Part shown: piece after piece, positions 8,801-16,578 of the stretch | Numbering within the stretch: position 1 is the stretch's first letter | How the letters are laid out: each line of letters starts with the position of its first letter | Source of the DNA: GCA-002708315 sp963676635 | GTDB taxonomy: Bacteria; Bacteroidota; Bacteroidia; Bacteroidales; F082 | DNA length: 64,000 bases | Direction of reading: 5' to 3' | Assembly: GCA_963676635.1 (NCBI GenBank) | Contig: OY781105.1 | Coordinates: 1,116,001-1,180,000, forward strand | The notes under the pieces: model-generated | Seen by the model: only the letters and a program-made list of their open reading frames with translations | Database searches by the model: none | What the model was told of the DNA's origin: nothing | Made by a program: the position numbers and the translations under genes

Positions 8801-9622
8801 ATGACAAAACTGATTACAATATATAGTTCAAATATCCCGATAGATTGTCATATCTTGAAAGGTAGGCTGGAAACCGAGGGGATTTCCAGTTATATCTATG
8901 ATGAAAATTTGATATGGGTTCATCCATTTACAGCAGTAGCAATTGGAGGAGTAAAACTTAAAGTATCCTCAGATAAATTTTCACATTGCCAAAAGATTAT
9001 TGACCTGACATCGCAAGGCAAACTATTTGATGATACTGGAGAATATGATATTGCGGAAATTCTAAACAATGAGATAAACAGACAAAATGAAATAATTTCG
9101 ATTAAAAGTAAAATAAGAAATGATTCATCATTGATAGATAAAACGACTTTTAATGACAACAAATTAATTGATCAAATTGATACTCAGGAATTATTAAAAA
9201 ACGAAAGAGATTTTCTGCAACTTTCAAAGAAGAAGTTTGAATTTACATGGGAACAATTCTTTTATGAACTGTTTGATTTCGAGAGGAATATATTTAAATA
9301 CTTCAGGACAAAGCCAACAGAATACTACATTGAGAAAGAGATTATTGAAAATTATATAAATCAAAAGGAATCAAAACGGATTACAAATTGTCCAAATTGC
9401 AGTTCTGATAATACTTCATTTGGACATGCAATTGACTTTAAATGGGATATTCTATATTTGATACTTTCTTTATTGATAGCACCATTATTTCCGATTAGGA
9501 AAAAATATCATTGTTTTGATTGTGGAAATGATTTTAAGAGAAATAAAAAACGGCAACAGCTAGCACGCAATAAAAAACATAGGGCGGTTGGTGCTATACC
9601 TGAGCAACAAAACACTAAATAA
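8801..9622 (+). CDS. cassette 5: DUF2007-like domain plus zinc ribbon protein
   Basis: Residues 1-70 (MTKLITIYSSNIPIDCHILKGRLE..., then GGVKLKVSS) match the pattern of DUF2007 putative signal-transducing domains. The middle is charged and helical. Near the C terminus CPNC (about residue 199) and CFDC (about 238) form a zinc ribbon, separated by a hydrophobic segment that could dip into a membrane. The end is very basic. A regulatory role is possible; no function is known. It is the single gene of cassette 5. Confidence 0.55.
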   Translation: MTKLITIYSSNIPIDCHILKGRLETEGISSYIYDENLIWVHPFTAVAIGGVKLKVSSDKFSHCQKIIDLTSQGKLFDDTGEYDIAEILNNEINRQNEIISIKSKIRNDSSLIDKTTFNDNKLIDQIDTQELLKNERDFLQLSKKKFEFTWEQFFYELFDFERNIFKYFRTKPTEYYIEKEIIENYINQKESKRITNCPNCSSDNTSFGHAIDFKWDILYLILSLLIAPLFPIRKKYHCFDCGNDFKRNKKRQQLARNKKHRAVGAIPEQQNTK

Positions 9623-9638
9623 ACGGCTTGGCACCTTG

Positions 9639-9688
9639 ACAGATAGTTGCATAGAATTGCCCTACGTTTCTTATTGCCACTGTTGTAA
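9639..9688 (+). other. attC-like site 5 (degenerate)
   Basis: The cassette that starts GTTATCTGT at 8769 should end in ACAGATAAC; the sequence here is ACAGATAGT (9639-9647). R' GTTGTAAC follows at 9682-9689 and matches the end of the next cassette well. The interior shows no good palindrome, though CAGATAGTT (9640-9648) pairs with AACTATCTG (9701-9709). It is probably a decayed or atypical site. Confidence 0.4.
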
Positions 9689-9719
9689 CCAATTGTAAAA
9701 AACTATCTGCATAACTGAA

Positions 9720-10196
9720 ATGATGAATAAAATAAAGAATAAATACAGTGCGATATTAATGTTTCTGGCCTTGATTTTTAATTGTAATATTTATTGTCAG
9801 AAAGGTACAGATAATATTACAAAGTGTGATTTGGAAACAATTAAAAATCTTAGGATACACAAAGATAGCTTGACAGATAAATTAATGACTGATTTTTTGT
9901 TCTCGATTGATAAATCATGTCAAAATAATGTGGAATGGTCAGAAGCATCTAACTGGACACTTTTCTGGATAGCCGATATTGAAACAGAAAAATTTATTGA
10001 TTTATTAAAAACTAACCAAAATGAGTTAGACATACCGCTGATTATTAATGAATTTAAACAACCTGTTAATGATGGAATTGATTTAATAGGTATATATAAA
10101 AAGATTGAGAAATTGAACGATAACTCTGAATTAGTAATAAAGATCTTAGATTCTATTAAATCCGCTGCAAAAGGATTAGGATTAGAAATTAAATGA
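9720..10196 (+). CDS. cassette 6, gene 1: secreted hypothetical protein
   Basis: This 158-residue protein has a signal peptide (about residues 1-26, ending NIYCQ). The mature part is helical, with a few cysteines and no recognised family. It is followed after 14 bp by a small membrane protein in the same cassette, so the two may act together; this is the only two-gene cassette in the array. Confidence 0.5.
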   Translation: MMNKIKNKYSAILMFLALIFNCNIYCQKGTDNITKCDLETIKNLRIHKDSLTDKLMTDFLFSIDKSCQNNVEWSEASNWTLFWIADIETEKFIDLLKTNQNELDIPLIINEFKQPVNDGIDLIGIYKKIEKLNDNSELVIKILDSIKSAAKGLGLEIK

Positions 10197-10210
10197 TGAT
10201 TTAAATAAAT

Positions 10211-10477
10211 ATGGCTATTCCAATAGTATATTTTATAATCTGCGGTATTACAGGATTAATATTGTGGATTAATATGCTACAAATAATTGAAAATAAAGGC
10301 AATCAGGTTAATTACTTTTTCGTATGCCCAAGACAATATGTTAAGTTTTGGAAGATTATGAAAAATGAATCAGATAATAAACTGAGAAAAAAATATAAAA
10401 GAATATTTTGGTGGCAAATTGCACTTATGCCGATTTATTTAATTGGAATGTTTATATTAATTGGATATTTTGGATAA
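10211..10477 (+). CDS. cassette 6, gene 2: small membrane protein
   Basis: This 88-residue protein has two predicted membrane helices (about 3-25 and 66-86) joined by a basic loop. No family is recognised. It lies 14 bp behind the secreted protein and immediately before the R'' of attC site 6. Confidence 0.5.
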   Translation: MAIPIVYFIICGITGLILWINMLQIIENKGNQVNYFFVCPRQYVKFWKIMKNESDNKLRKKYKRIFWWQIALMPIYLIGMFILIGYFG

Positions 10478-10482
10478 ACAAC

Positions 10483-10543
10483 TGGTTACAACAATTAAGG
10501 ATTCGGACTGGGCGCAGCCCAAAGTCTGAATCAGGTGTTGACG
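10483..10543 (+). other. attC site 6 (compact, canonical)
   Basis: R'' TGGTTACAAC (10483-10492) is the exact complement of the start of cassette 6 (GTTGTAACCA at 9682). R' is GTTGACG (10537-10543). Between them ATTCGGACTGGGC and GCCCAAAGTCTGAAT form a strong imperfect palindrome. At 61 bp it is the classical 59-base-element size, unlike the roughly 133-bp sites around it. Confidence 0.75.
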
Positions 10544-11004
10544 AAACCGGATCCTGGAATATGTGTTATGGGGATTGATAGGTTTTATTTGCTTTTGTTT
10601 TGTTTTTTAAAGGGTATTATTATCTGAAAACACTCCTCTTTTTATCAATATTTATTCCTTTTCTCTAGCATTTTATACGGTTTTAAATTACAATTTCTAT
10701 TATTTAAAACAATTGGGCATAATTCTCCCATTTACCCTTGGGCACTAATTTGGGTTTGTTATTTTAAGTGTTTGCAAAAGGGTCTGGACATACTGCGGAG
10801 GGCCTCTGTTACTAAAACAATAAATGGTTTGCATTGGGTACGACATATTGGGCATGCCCCCATCTGGATGTGATTTGAAACTACACCCAAATATTGTAAA
10901 TATAATCCTGCATAATAACTATTCTGATAGGGGAGCGTAGTTGCAAACTACGCTCAGTGGGGTAATTAAAATGAACGATACTACAATCATAAATAGATAA
11001 TTAG
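10544..11004. other. non-coding cassette leader with dispersed repeat
   Basis: No gene is visible. The stretch carries copy a of the dispersed hairpin repeat (10861-10963), just ahead of the next gene. This is unusual for an integron cassette, where the gene normally starts within about 100 bp of the boundary, and suggests insertion after the cassette was captured. Confidence 0.5.
10861..10963. repeat. dispersed hairpin repeat, copy a
   Basis: This shares a long tract with 11885-12008, 17195-17304 and 17868-17983. It ends in a hairpin with perfect 10-bp arms GAGCGTAGTT (10933-10942) and AACTACGCTC (10946-10955), then CAGTGGGG. Confidence 0.65.
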
Positions 11005-11781
11005 ATGGAAAAAACAAAAAAGCTTTTTTCTCAAAAAGCGATTGCGATTACAACTTATTTTGGAGGACCTGCTGCAGCGGGTTATTTAGTTAAAAAAAAC
11101 TATGAATCATATGACCAATCTGAGAAAGGTAAGAAAGCCTTTATAATTGGAATCATTTCGACACTTTTGATATTTGCAGGAATATTTTCGATACCTGAAC
11201 ATATAATTGATAAAATTCCCAATGCAGTGATACCTGCAATTTATACAGGGATAATTTATTTGATAGTTGAGAAAATTCAAGGACAATGGTTAAAGGAGCA
11301 TAAGGAATCGGGTGGCGAATTTTACAGCGGAAGGAAAGCGACTGGAATCGGAGCGATTTTTATGGTAATACTGCTTGCCTTGATTATGGGGACAGCTTTT
11401 ATTGCTGGAGATTTATCTAAACCTGATTTTGACACTGTAACTTACGATAAAGAAGTTGCAAAATTTATCCAAAATGAAAATACATCACTTGCAGTATTTA
11501 ATGTGATTAACACTGCTGAACCTCAATATTTGATAAAGGAATTTAGTAAAGGGATTGTTTTATGGAAGGAAAATAAGGAAATCATAAACGGACTTAATTC
11601 GATAGAGAACTTACCGACTGAATTATTAGAGCAGAATAAAAAACTATTGAAATATTGTGATTTAAGAATACAACACAACGAAATTATAGTTAAAGCGATA
11701 AGTGAAGACACCGACAAATATGTTTCGGAGATTGACAGAATCGGAATGGAGATAAACAATATTTTAGAGGAACTCAAATAA
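11005..11781 (+). CDS. cassette 7: membrane protein of unknown function
   Basis: This 258-residue protein has an N-terminal segment resembling GGPAAAGYLVKKNY, membrane helices at about 45-62, 70-88 and 112-134, and a C-terminal helical extramembrane domain (about 145-258) that looks coiled. No family is recognised with confidence. The 3' end of the gene plus about 55 bp is partly repeated at 17383-17455, so a related cassette once lay there. Its own attC left half is missing or degenerate; GCGGTTTGCAAAC (about 11810-11822) weakly matches the expected complement of the cassette start. Confidence 0.5.
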   Translation: MEKTKKLFSQKAIAITTYFGGPAAAGYLVKKNYESYDQSEKGKKAFIIGIISTLLIFAGIFSIPEHIIDKIPNAVIPAIYTGIIYLIVEKIQGQWLKEHKESGGEFYSGRKATGIGAIFMVILLALIMGTAFIAGDLSKPDFDTVTYDKEVAKFIQNENTSLAVFNVINTAEPQYLIKEFSKGIVLWKENKEIINGLNSIENLPTELLEQNKKLLKYCDLRIQHNEIIVKAISEDTDKYVSEIDRIGMEINNILEELK

Positions 11782-11827
11782 TAACTATATCCAATAAATA
11801 GGCTTCTAAGCGGTTTGCAAACCCAGC

Positions 11828-12010
11828 GTGAAGTCCATGTCGAACTACATGCCGGTATTCTATGCACTTATTAAGGGGTTTGCTTGTTTTATTGAGTGAT
11901 TATCCCCCTCCAGGTGTAATTTGAAACTACCCCCAAATATTGTAAATATAATTCTGAATAATAACTGTTCTGATAGGCAAGCATAGTTGCAAACTACGCT
12001 CAGTGGGGGT
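11828..12010. repeat. dispersed hairpin repeat, copy b, interrupting an attC
   Basis: It runs from GTCCATGTCGAAC through GCACTTATTAA to CAGTGGGG and is closely similar to 17128-17304. It lies between the end of the cassette 7 gene and the surviving right half of an attC site, so it appears to have replaced or split the left half. Confidence 0.65.
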
Positions 12011-12071
12011 GTAACGGCTTGCCCGTTTTGTGCCTTGAAATACCGCACTACGCATATTCGAGCCGTTATGG
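12011..12071 (+). other. attC site 7, right half only
   Basis: CCTTGAAATACCGCACTACGCATATTCGAGCC before R' GTTATGG (12065-12071) nearly repeats the right half of attC site 1. The left half is not present; copy b of the dispersed repeat sits in its place. The next cassette starts GTTATGGGC here and ends with the exact complement at 13367-13375. Confidence 0.65.
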
Positions 12072-12103
12072 GCAATACAAAGAATCAAAAAACTAGTATT
12101 ATT

Positions 12104-13345
12104 ATGAATAAGATACTATTTGTATTTATACAATTATTAGCAGTTCTTACCTATGGACAAAATCCAAACTGGGTTGTTTATGACACTTCTAATTCTGACA
12201 TGCCAAGTAATAGAGTTAGAACTATTACGATTGACATTGACCAGAACAAATGGATTGGAACTTATTTCGGTGGTGTGGCTCTTTTTAATGGTAATAGTTG
12301 GATTGTCTATAATAAAGAAAACTCTGGACTACCTAATAATCACGTACTTTGTATAGCTATTGATAGTGCTGAAAATAAGTGGTTTGGAACAATGGGCGGT
12401 GTGGCAAAATTTGATGGAATAAATTGGACAGTATATAATAAGGAAAACTCTGGCTTACCTGATAACTATGTTTATGATATAGTATTTGATGAATTTCAAA
12501 ATAAATGGATTGGAACATTTAACGGTCTGGCAAAATTTGATGACATAAATTGGACTGTTTATACAACATTTAATTCGGGGTTACCATCAAACGACATAAA
12601 GGAATTAGCTGTTGACAGATTCAATAATGTATGGATTGGAACATATGGTGGTGGATTAGCAAAGTACAATGGTGATACTTGTATTATTTACAATTCTTCA
12701 AATTCGGGACTTCCTTCAAACGGGGTCGGTCATATTGAAATTGATGAAAACAATATAAAGTGGATAGGAACTTCATGGTTTAATGGAGGGATGGCTATTT
12801 ATGATGATACTAACTGGACAGTTTATGACACAAGCAATTCAGGGATTCCAGCTAATGATATTTTTCAAATATCAATTGATAGCAATCAAAATAAATGGAT
12901 AGGGACATTTGAGGGTGGATTAGCTAAATTTGATGACTACTCATGGATAATTTTTGACACAGTGAACTCAGAATTACCCTCGAACATTGTCTATACAGTT
13001 GCTATTGATAATTTTCAAAATAAATGGATCGGTACAAAGGATGGACTTGCAGTGTTTAATGAAATCGGTATTGTAAGTACGACCCAAATTTTTCAAAAGA
13101 ATCGTTATAATATCACGATTTTTCCAAATCCAGCCAATCATTTTTTAAGGATAGAAATGAATGGGAATAATGTTGGTAATGTTGACATTTATTTCATTGA
13201 TCTTCGTGGCCAAGTTTCAAAACATTTAAAACTATCAAATAAAAATGATTTTGAGGTCGACATCCAAGATTTACGAAAAGGAATGTATTTAGTGAAAGTA
13301 ATTACAGAAAAAGAAACCTGTGTTAAAAAAATATTGATAAACTAA
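12104..13345 (+). CDS. cassette 8: secreted Reg_prop-type beta-propeller with T9SS sorting domain
   Basis: The start is set at MNKILFVFIQ, which gives a signal peptide cleaved near TYGQ; the upstream in-frame ATGs lie before or across the cassette boundary. Seven repeats of about 43 residues (NKWIGT.GGLAKFD..NWTVY...NSGLPSN) resemble two-component-regulator propeller (Reg_prop) blades. The C-terminal 80 residues (FPNPANHFLRIE ... GMYLVKVITEKETCVKKILIN) are a typical T9SS type A sorting domain. It should be exported through T9SS and attached at the surface. This is a phylum-specific export signal carried on a cassette. Confidence 0.75.
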   Translation: MNKILFVFIQLLAVLTYGQNPNWVVYDTSNSDMPSNRVRTITIDIDQNKWIGTYFGGVALFNGNSWIVYNKENSGLPNNHVLCIAIDSAENKWFGTMGGVAKFDGINWTVYNKENSGLPDNYVYDIVFDEFQNKWIGTFNGLAKFDDINWTVYTTFNSGLPSNDIKELAVDRFNNVWIGTYGGGLAKYNGDTCIIYNSSNSGLPSNGVGHIEIDENNIKWIGTSWFNGGMAIYDDTNWTVYDTSNSGIPANDIFQISIDSNQNKWIGTFEGGLAKFDDYSWIIFDTVNSELPSNIVYTVAIDNFQNKWIGTKDGLAVFNEIGIVSTTQIFQKNRYNITIFPNPANHFLRIEMNGNNVGNVDIYFIDLRGQVSKHLKLSNKNDFEVDIQDLRKGMYLVKVITEKETCVKKILIN

Positions 13346-13366
13346 CATTAAATCAAACAAAGTACT

Positions 13367-13499
13367 GCCCATAACAAAAAATATAATGCATACCGCAGTT
13401 AAGTCATTCAAAGAAAATGAATTGTAAATTTGACGATAGAGAAAATGAAGAAAGTTTATCGAATAAAATGCGGTACGCACCATATTCAAAACGTTATGC
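13367..13499 (+). other. attC site 8
   Basis: R'' GCCCATAAC (13367-13375), R' GTTATGC (13493-13499). Inner arms AATATAATGCATACCGCA and TGCGGTACGCACCATATT pair. It is almost a duplicate of attC site 3, with both R boxes changed to suit its own cassette. Confidence 0.8.
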
Positions 13500-13541
13500 G
13501 CAATTTTGACAAACGGCATCGGACTAAAATAGACTGATAAT

Positions 13542-14579
13542 ATGAAAAAGAAACAGATAAAACGAATACTCAGAATCGTATTTATTATTGCCAGCATAAG
13601 CTCATTATATTTCGTGCCATGGATTTTGGTAAGAGCATGGATAATGCCACTGCCTGATACGGTTCAAGAACAACTCAACGAAGGAATTAATTATGGATTT
13701 GATGGAATGATTGTTTATGTGGACGAAGTAGGAGAGCCACCGGAGTTTTATGCTGCAGGTTGGCATGACCGAAAAAGGGAAATACCTGCCTACCCGCAAG
13801 CATTATTCAAAATCGCAAGTATTACAAAATTATATATCGCTGTTGCTACTACAAAATTAGTTATTGAAGGGCGTTTGTCTTTGGATAAAACACTTGCGGA
13901 ATACTTTCCGGAACTTGCGGAAAGAATAGAATATTCAGACAAGATAACTTTGAAAATGATGGTGCAGCATCGGAGTGGCATTCCAAATTTTGTTGACCAT
14001 CCTGATTATTGGACAAAGCCTCCAAAAAACAGACAAGAAACACTTGAGTACGCCTTGGATTTGCCAGCCGACTTTGAACCAGGTGAAGATTATGGCTATT
14101 CAAATACCAATTATATGTTGATTGAGGACCTTATTGATAAGACTTTGGGCTATCCCCACCAAGAATATATTAAGGAGAGAATATTAATTCCACTTGGACT
14201 GAAACACACTTTTGGTTCGCTTAATGAAGTAAACATGGACGATGTAATGAGCGGCTATTATGTTGGTGTTGAGACAGATTTTAAGTATGAAAATACTGGC
14301 TTAATGCTTGCTACAGCAGAAGACGTGGGCATATTTTTACGTGCATTAAATGATGGCTCGGTGTTTAATGAAGGTGAACAGGAAATTTATTCTTCAATTT
14401 ACGTTTATGAACATACAGGGCTACTTCCCGGCTATCAGAGCATTGCAAAATACTACAAAGATTTGGACATGGTTGTTATTCAATTCAATAATACAACTAA
14501 TTTTAATGGATATGACTGGAATTTAGCTGAAATCATTTATAAAAGAATTATCAAAATATTAAAGAAAAAAAGCGCATAA
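13542..14579 (+). CDS. cassette 9: serine hydrolase, beta-lactamase/class C family
   Basis: This 345-residue protein has an N-terminal membrane segment (about 11-32), then a beta-lactamase-like serine hydrolase fold. It has the nucleophile motif SITK at residues 93-96, YSN at 186-188 and HTG at 291-293. It should act in the periplasm on a peptide, ester or amide; family members include esterases and D-aminopeptidases as well as beta-lactamases, so antibiotic resistance cannot be claimed. The stop codon lies within the R'' of attC site 9, typical of tight integron cassettes. Start GTTATGCGC and end GCGCATAAC are exact complements. Confidence 0.8.
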   Translation: MKKKQIKRILRIVFIIASISSLYFVPWILVRAWIMPLPDTVQEQLNEGINYGFDGMIVYVDEVGEPPEFYAAGWHDRKREIPAYPQALFKIASITKLYIAVATTKLVIEGRLSLDKTLAEYFPELAERIEYSDKITLKMMVQHRSGIPNFVDHPDYWTKPPKNRQETLEYALDLPADFEPGEDYGYSNTNYMLIEDLIDKTLGYPHQEYIKERILIPLGLKHTFGSLNEVNMDDVMSGYYVGVETDFKYENTGLMLATAEDVGIFLRALNDGSVFNEGEQEIYSSIYVYEHTGLLPGYQSIAKYYKDLDMVVIQFNNTTNFNGYDWNLAEIIYKRIIKILKKKSA

Positions 14580-14705
14580 CATTTTATATATTGCATAGCG
14601 GTTTCTGTGGTATGCGTAGCCCGGATTCCCGCCTGATTGTCTTAGTCGTGCCGGACAGACAATCACCCGCAATCCGCTACGACAACATATAATTTACCGT
14701 TAGCC
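14572..14705 (+). other. attC site 9
   Basis: R'' GCGCATAAC (14572-14580) includes the TAA of the serine hydrolase gene; R' GTTAGCC is at 14699-14705. ATAGCGG pairs with CCGCTA and TTATATATTG with CAACATATAA. The centre is shared with site 2. Confidence 0.8.
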
Positions 14706-14762
14706 ACATATTTGAATAAAGAAAACGAATTAATCAAATAAAAGAACCACGTCAAAAAATCA

Positions 14763-15407
14763 ATGAAAGAATTAATTATCCTATTCACACTAACAATAAG
14801 TTTAACTCTTTGGGGTTGTCAAAATAAGTCAGGAAGCAACTATTCGAATGAATTTGGTAGCTGTTTAAGTAAAGCAGATAAAGAAGCTATTAACAAACTG
14901 ACTGGGCATTTTGAACAATTGCTACACGAGCGTTACCCAGACCTAGAAACTTCATTAGCCTATCAAAAATACTTGGAAACTACATCAATAATGGAAATTG
15001 AGCCAGACTTTCTACTCAATGATGAAAGTTTGACTCTAATTAAATCAATAAAAGAGACTAATACATTCAGTAAAATTTGGACTACTTTAGAAATTGAACC
15101 ATTTGAAAATTCAGATTCTGAGCAAATAGTGATAATAGCCAAAGACAAATCAGAAAATGAGCCAAAATTCGAACCATTATGTATTAACTCAAATGGAGAC
15201 TTTTTGATTTGCCTGATAAATAAAGCTGAAAACAAAGATTTCAAAGAAATACTGGAAACAAAGAAAAAAATGCCTGATATCAACAATGGTTTAGTTGCGT
15301 CAGCTATGCACCATTCGCTTAAAAAAGACGATTACGAAAATGGCTTAATTAGGACATTTATCGCAATAAGCCTGTACTATGAGTATACATTGAATCTTAA
15401 AAACTAA
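14763..15407 (+). CDS. cassette 10: lipoprotein of unknown function
   Basis: This 214-residue protein has a lipoprotein signal peptide with lipobox LWGC (Cys 19). The mature part is acidic and helical with no recognised family; the segment around 115-155 looks like a small beta sheet. It is the single gene of the last recognisable cassette, whose start GTTAGCCA is matched by TGGCTAAC at 15415-15422. Confidence 0.55.
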   Translation: MKELIILFTLTISLTLWGCQNKSGSNYSNEFGSCLSKADKEAINKLTGHFEQLLHERYPDLETSLAYQKYLETTSIMEIEPDFLLNDESLTLIKSIKETNTFSKIWTTLEIEPFENSDSEQIVIIAKDKSENEPKFEPLCINSNGDFLICLINKAENKDFKEILETKKKMPDINNGLVASAMHHSLKKDDYENGLIRTFIAISLYYEYTLNLKN

Positions 15408-15414
15408 AAATCAA

Positions 15415-15437
15415 TGGCTAACAATGTATATACAAAA
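15415..15437 (+). other. attC site 10, truncated
   Basis: The R'' TGGCTAAC (15415-15422) is intact and matches the start of cassette 10, but the rest of the site is replaced by a partial copy of the dispersed hairpin repeat at 15438. This marks the right end of the recognisable array. Confidence 0.6.
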
Positions 15438-15482
15438 TAGGCGAGATAGTAGTGAGTAGTTGCAAACTACTCTCAGTGGGGT
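15438..15482. repeat. dispersed hairpin repeat, partial copy e
   Basis: Only the terminal hairpin and CAGTGGGG end are present. The arms are GAGTAGTT (15454-15461) and AACTACTC (15465-15472). Compared with copy a, both arms have lost the same two bases, so pairing is preserved. Confidence 0.55.
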
Positions 15483-15605
15483 TAATGAAAAAATTGTCTG
15501 AATCAGGATTTACAGGATGACAGGATGAACAGGATTTGAAAAAATAATAGTGTACAGGATAGTAAGATGTACAAGATTTTATATTAACAGGATGAAAAAA
15601 AATAA

Positions 15606-16025
15606 TTGTTTTTGACCTTAGATGAACTGACATACAAAATAAATGGTTGTGCAATGAAAGTACATAATACTCTGGGCAATGGATTTCAGGAAGTCATTTA
15701 CCAGAGATGTTTGGCTATTGAATTGGAGCATGCAGGTATTTCTTTTGCCAGAGAACAAGAACATGCCATTTACTATGAAGATATTGAAGTAGGCACAAGA
15801 CGCGCTGATTTTGTGGTGGAAGATTTGGTAATTGTCGAACTAAATGCACTCAACAACTTAGAAGATGTGCACCTGGCGCAAGCTAAAAACTATGTTGTGG
15901 CCTACGATAAGCCTATTGGCTTGCTAATCAATTTTGATGGCAAAAGTTTACAGTTTAAAAAAATATACAACCCCAAATACACCAAACAAAGTAATCAGGA
16001 AATCCTTAAATCAGGAAAATCCTGA
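15606..16025 (+). CDS. GxxExxY protein, copy 1 (catalytic Lys replaced)
   Basis: This 139-residue protein begins with a TTG codon directly after an in-frame stop; the first ATG would be at codon 17. The family signature G-F-Q-E-V-I-Y is at residues 26-32. GxxExxY proteins belong to the PD-(D/E)XK nuclease-like group. Asp68 and Glu78 are present but the expected lysine is Asn80 (IVELNAL), so this copy is predicted inactive if the family is catalytic. It differs from copy 2 at only a handful of positions. Confidence 0.75.
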   Translation: MFLTLDELTYKINGCAMKVHNTLGNGFQEVIYQRCLAIELEHAGISFAREQEHAIYYEDIEVGTRRADFVVEDLVIVELNALNNLEDVHLAQAKNYVVAYDKPIGLLINFDGKSLQFKKIYNPKYTKQSNQEILKSGKS

Positions 16026-16136
16026 TTCAGACAAAAAAGAATACAGGATGACAGGATGAACAGGATTTGAAAAAATAATAGTGTACAGGATAGTAAGATG
16101 TACAATATTTTATATTAACAGGATGGAAAAAAATAA

Positions 16137-16556
16137 TTGTTTATAACCTTCGATGAACTGACATACAAAATAAATGGTTGTGCAATGAAAGTACATAATA
16201 CTCTGGGCAATGGATTTCAGGAAGTTATTTACCAGAGATGTTTGGCTATTGAATTGGAGCATGCAGGTATTTCTTTTGCCAGAGAACAAGAACATGCCAT
16301 TTACTATGAAGATATTGAAGTAGGCACAAGACGCGCTGATTTTGTGGTGGAAGATTTGATAATTGTCGAACTAAAAGCACTCATCAACTTAGAAGATGTG
16401 CACCTGGCGCAAGCTAAAAACTATGTTGTGGCCTACGATAAGCCTATTGGCTTGCTAATCAATTTTGATGGCAAAAGTTTACAGTTTAAAAAAATATACA
16501 ACCCCAAATACACCAAACAAAGTAATCAGGAAATCCTTAAATCAGGAAAATCCTGA
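16137..16556 (+). CDS. GxxExxY protein, copy 2 (ExK intact)
   Basis: This 139-residue paralogue of the preceding gene has the signature G-F-Q-E-V-I-Y at 26-32 and an apparently complete D68...E78-L-K80 motif (IVELKAL). It starts with the same TTG. These proteins are found scattered in Bacteroidota genomes among ACAGGAT repeats, as here; their function is not established. It lies just before a broken hsdM gene. Confidence 0.78.
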   Translation: MFITFDELTYKINGCAMKVHNTLGNGFQEVIYQRCLAIELEHAGISFAREQEHAIYYEDIEVGTRRADFVVEDLIIVELKALINLEDVHLAQAKNYVVAYDKPIGLLINFDGKSLQFKKIYNPKYTKQSNQEILKSGKS

Positions 16557-16578
16557 TTCAGACAAAAAAAAATACAGT

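Larger units (their letters stand above)
15511..16560 (+). repeat. tandem duplication of a 531-bp unit carrying a GxxExxY gene
   Basis: Two direct copies are offset by 531 bp and nearly identical. Each has a leader of ACAGGATGAACAGGATTTG-type repeats, one GxxExxY gene and a tail with AATCAGGAAATCCTGATTCAGACAAA. The ACAGGAT motif at both ends gives a simple route for duplication by slippage or unequal crossing over. Confidence 0.85.

Noticed and set aside
13542..14579. Antibiotic-resistance beta-lactamase
   Set aside because: The SxxK, YxN and HTG motifs are shared by many esterases and peptidases of this fold; nothing here shows beta-lactam hydrolysis.
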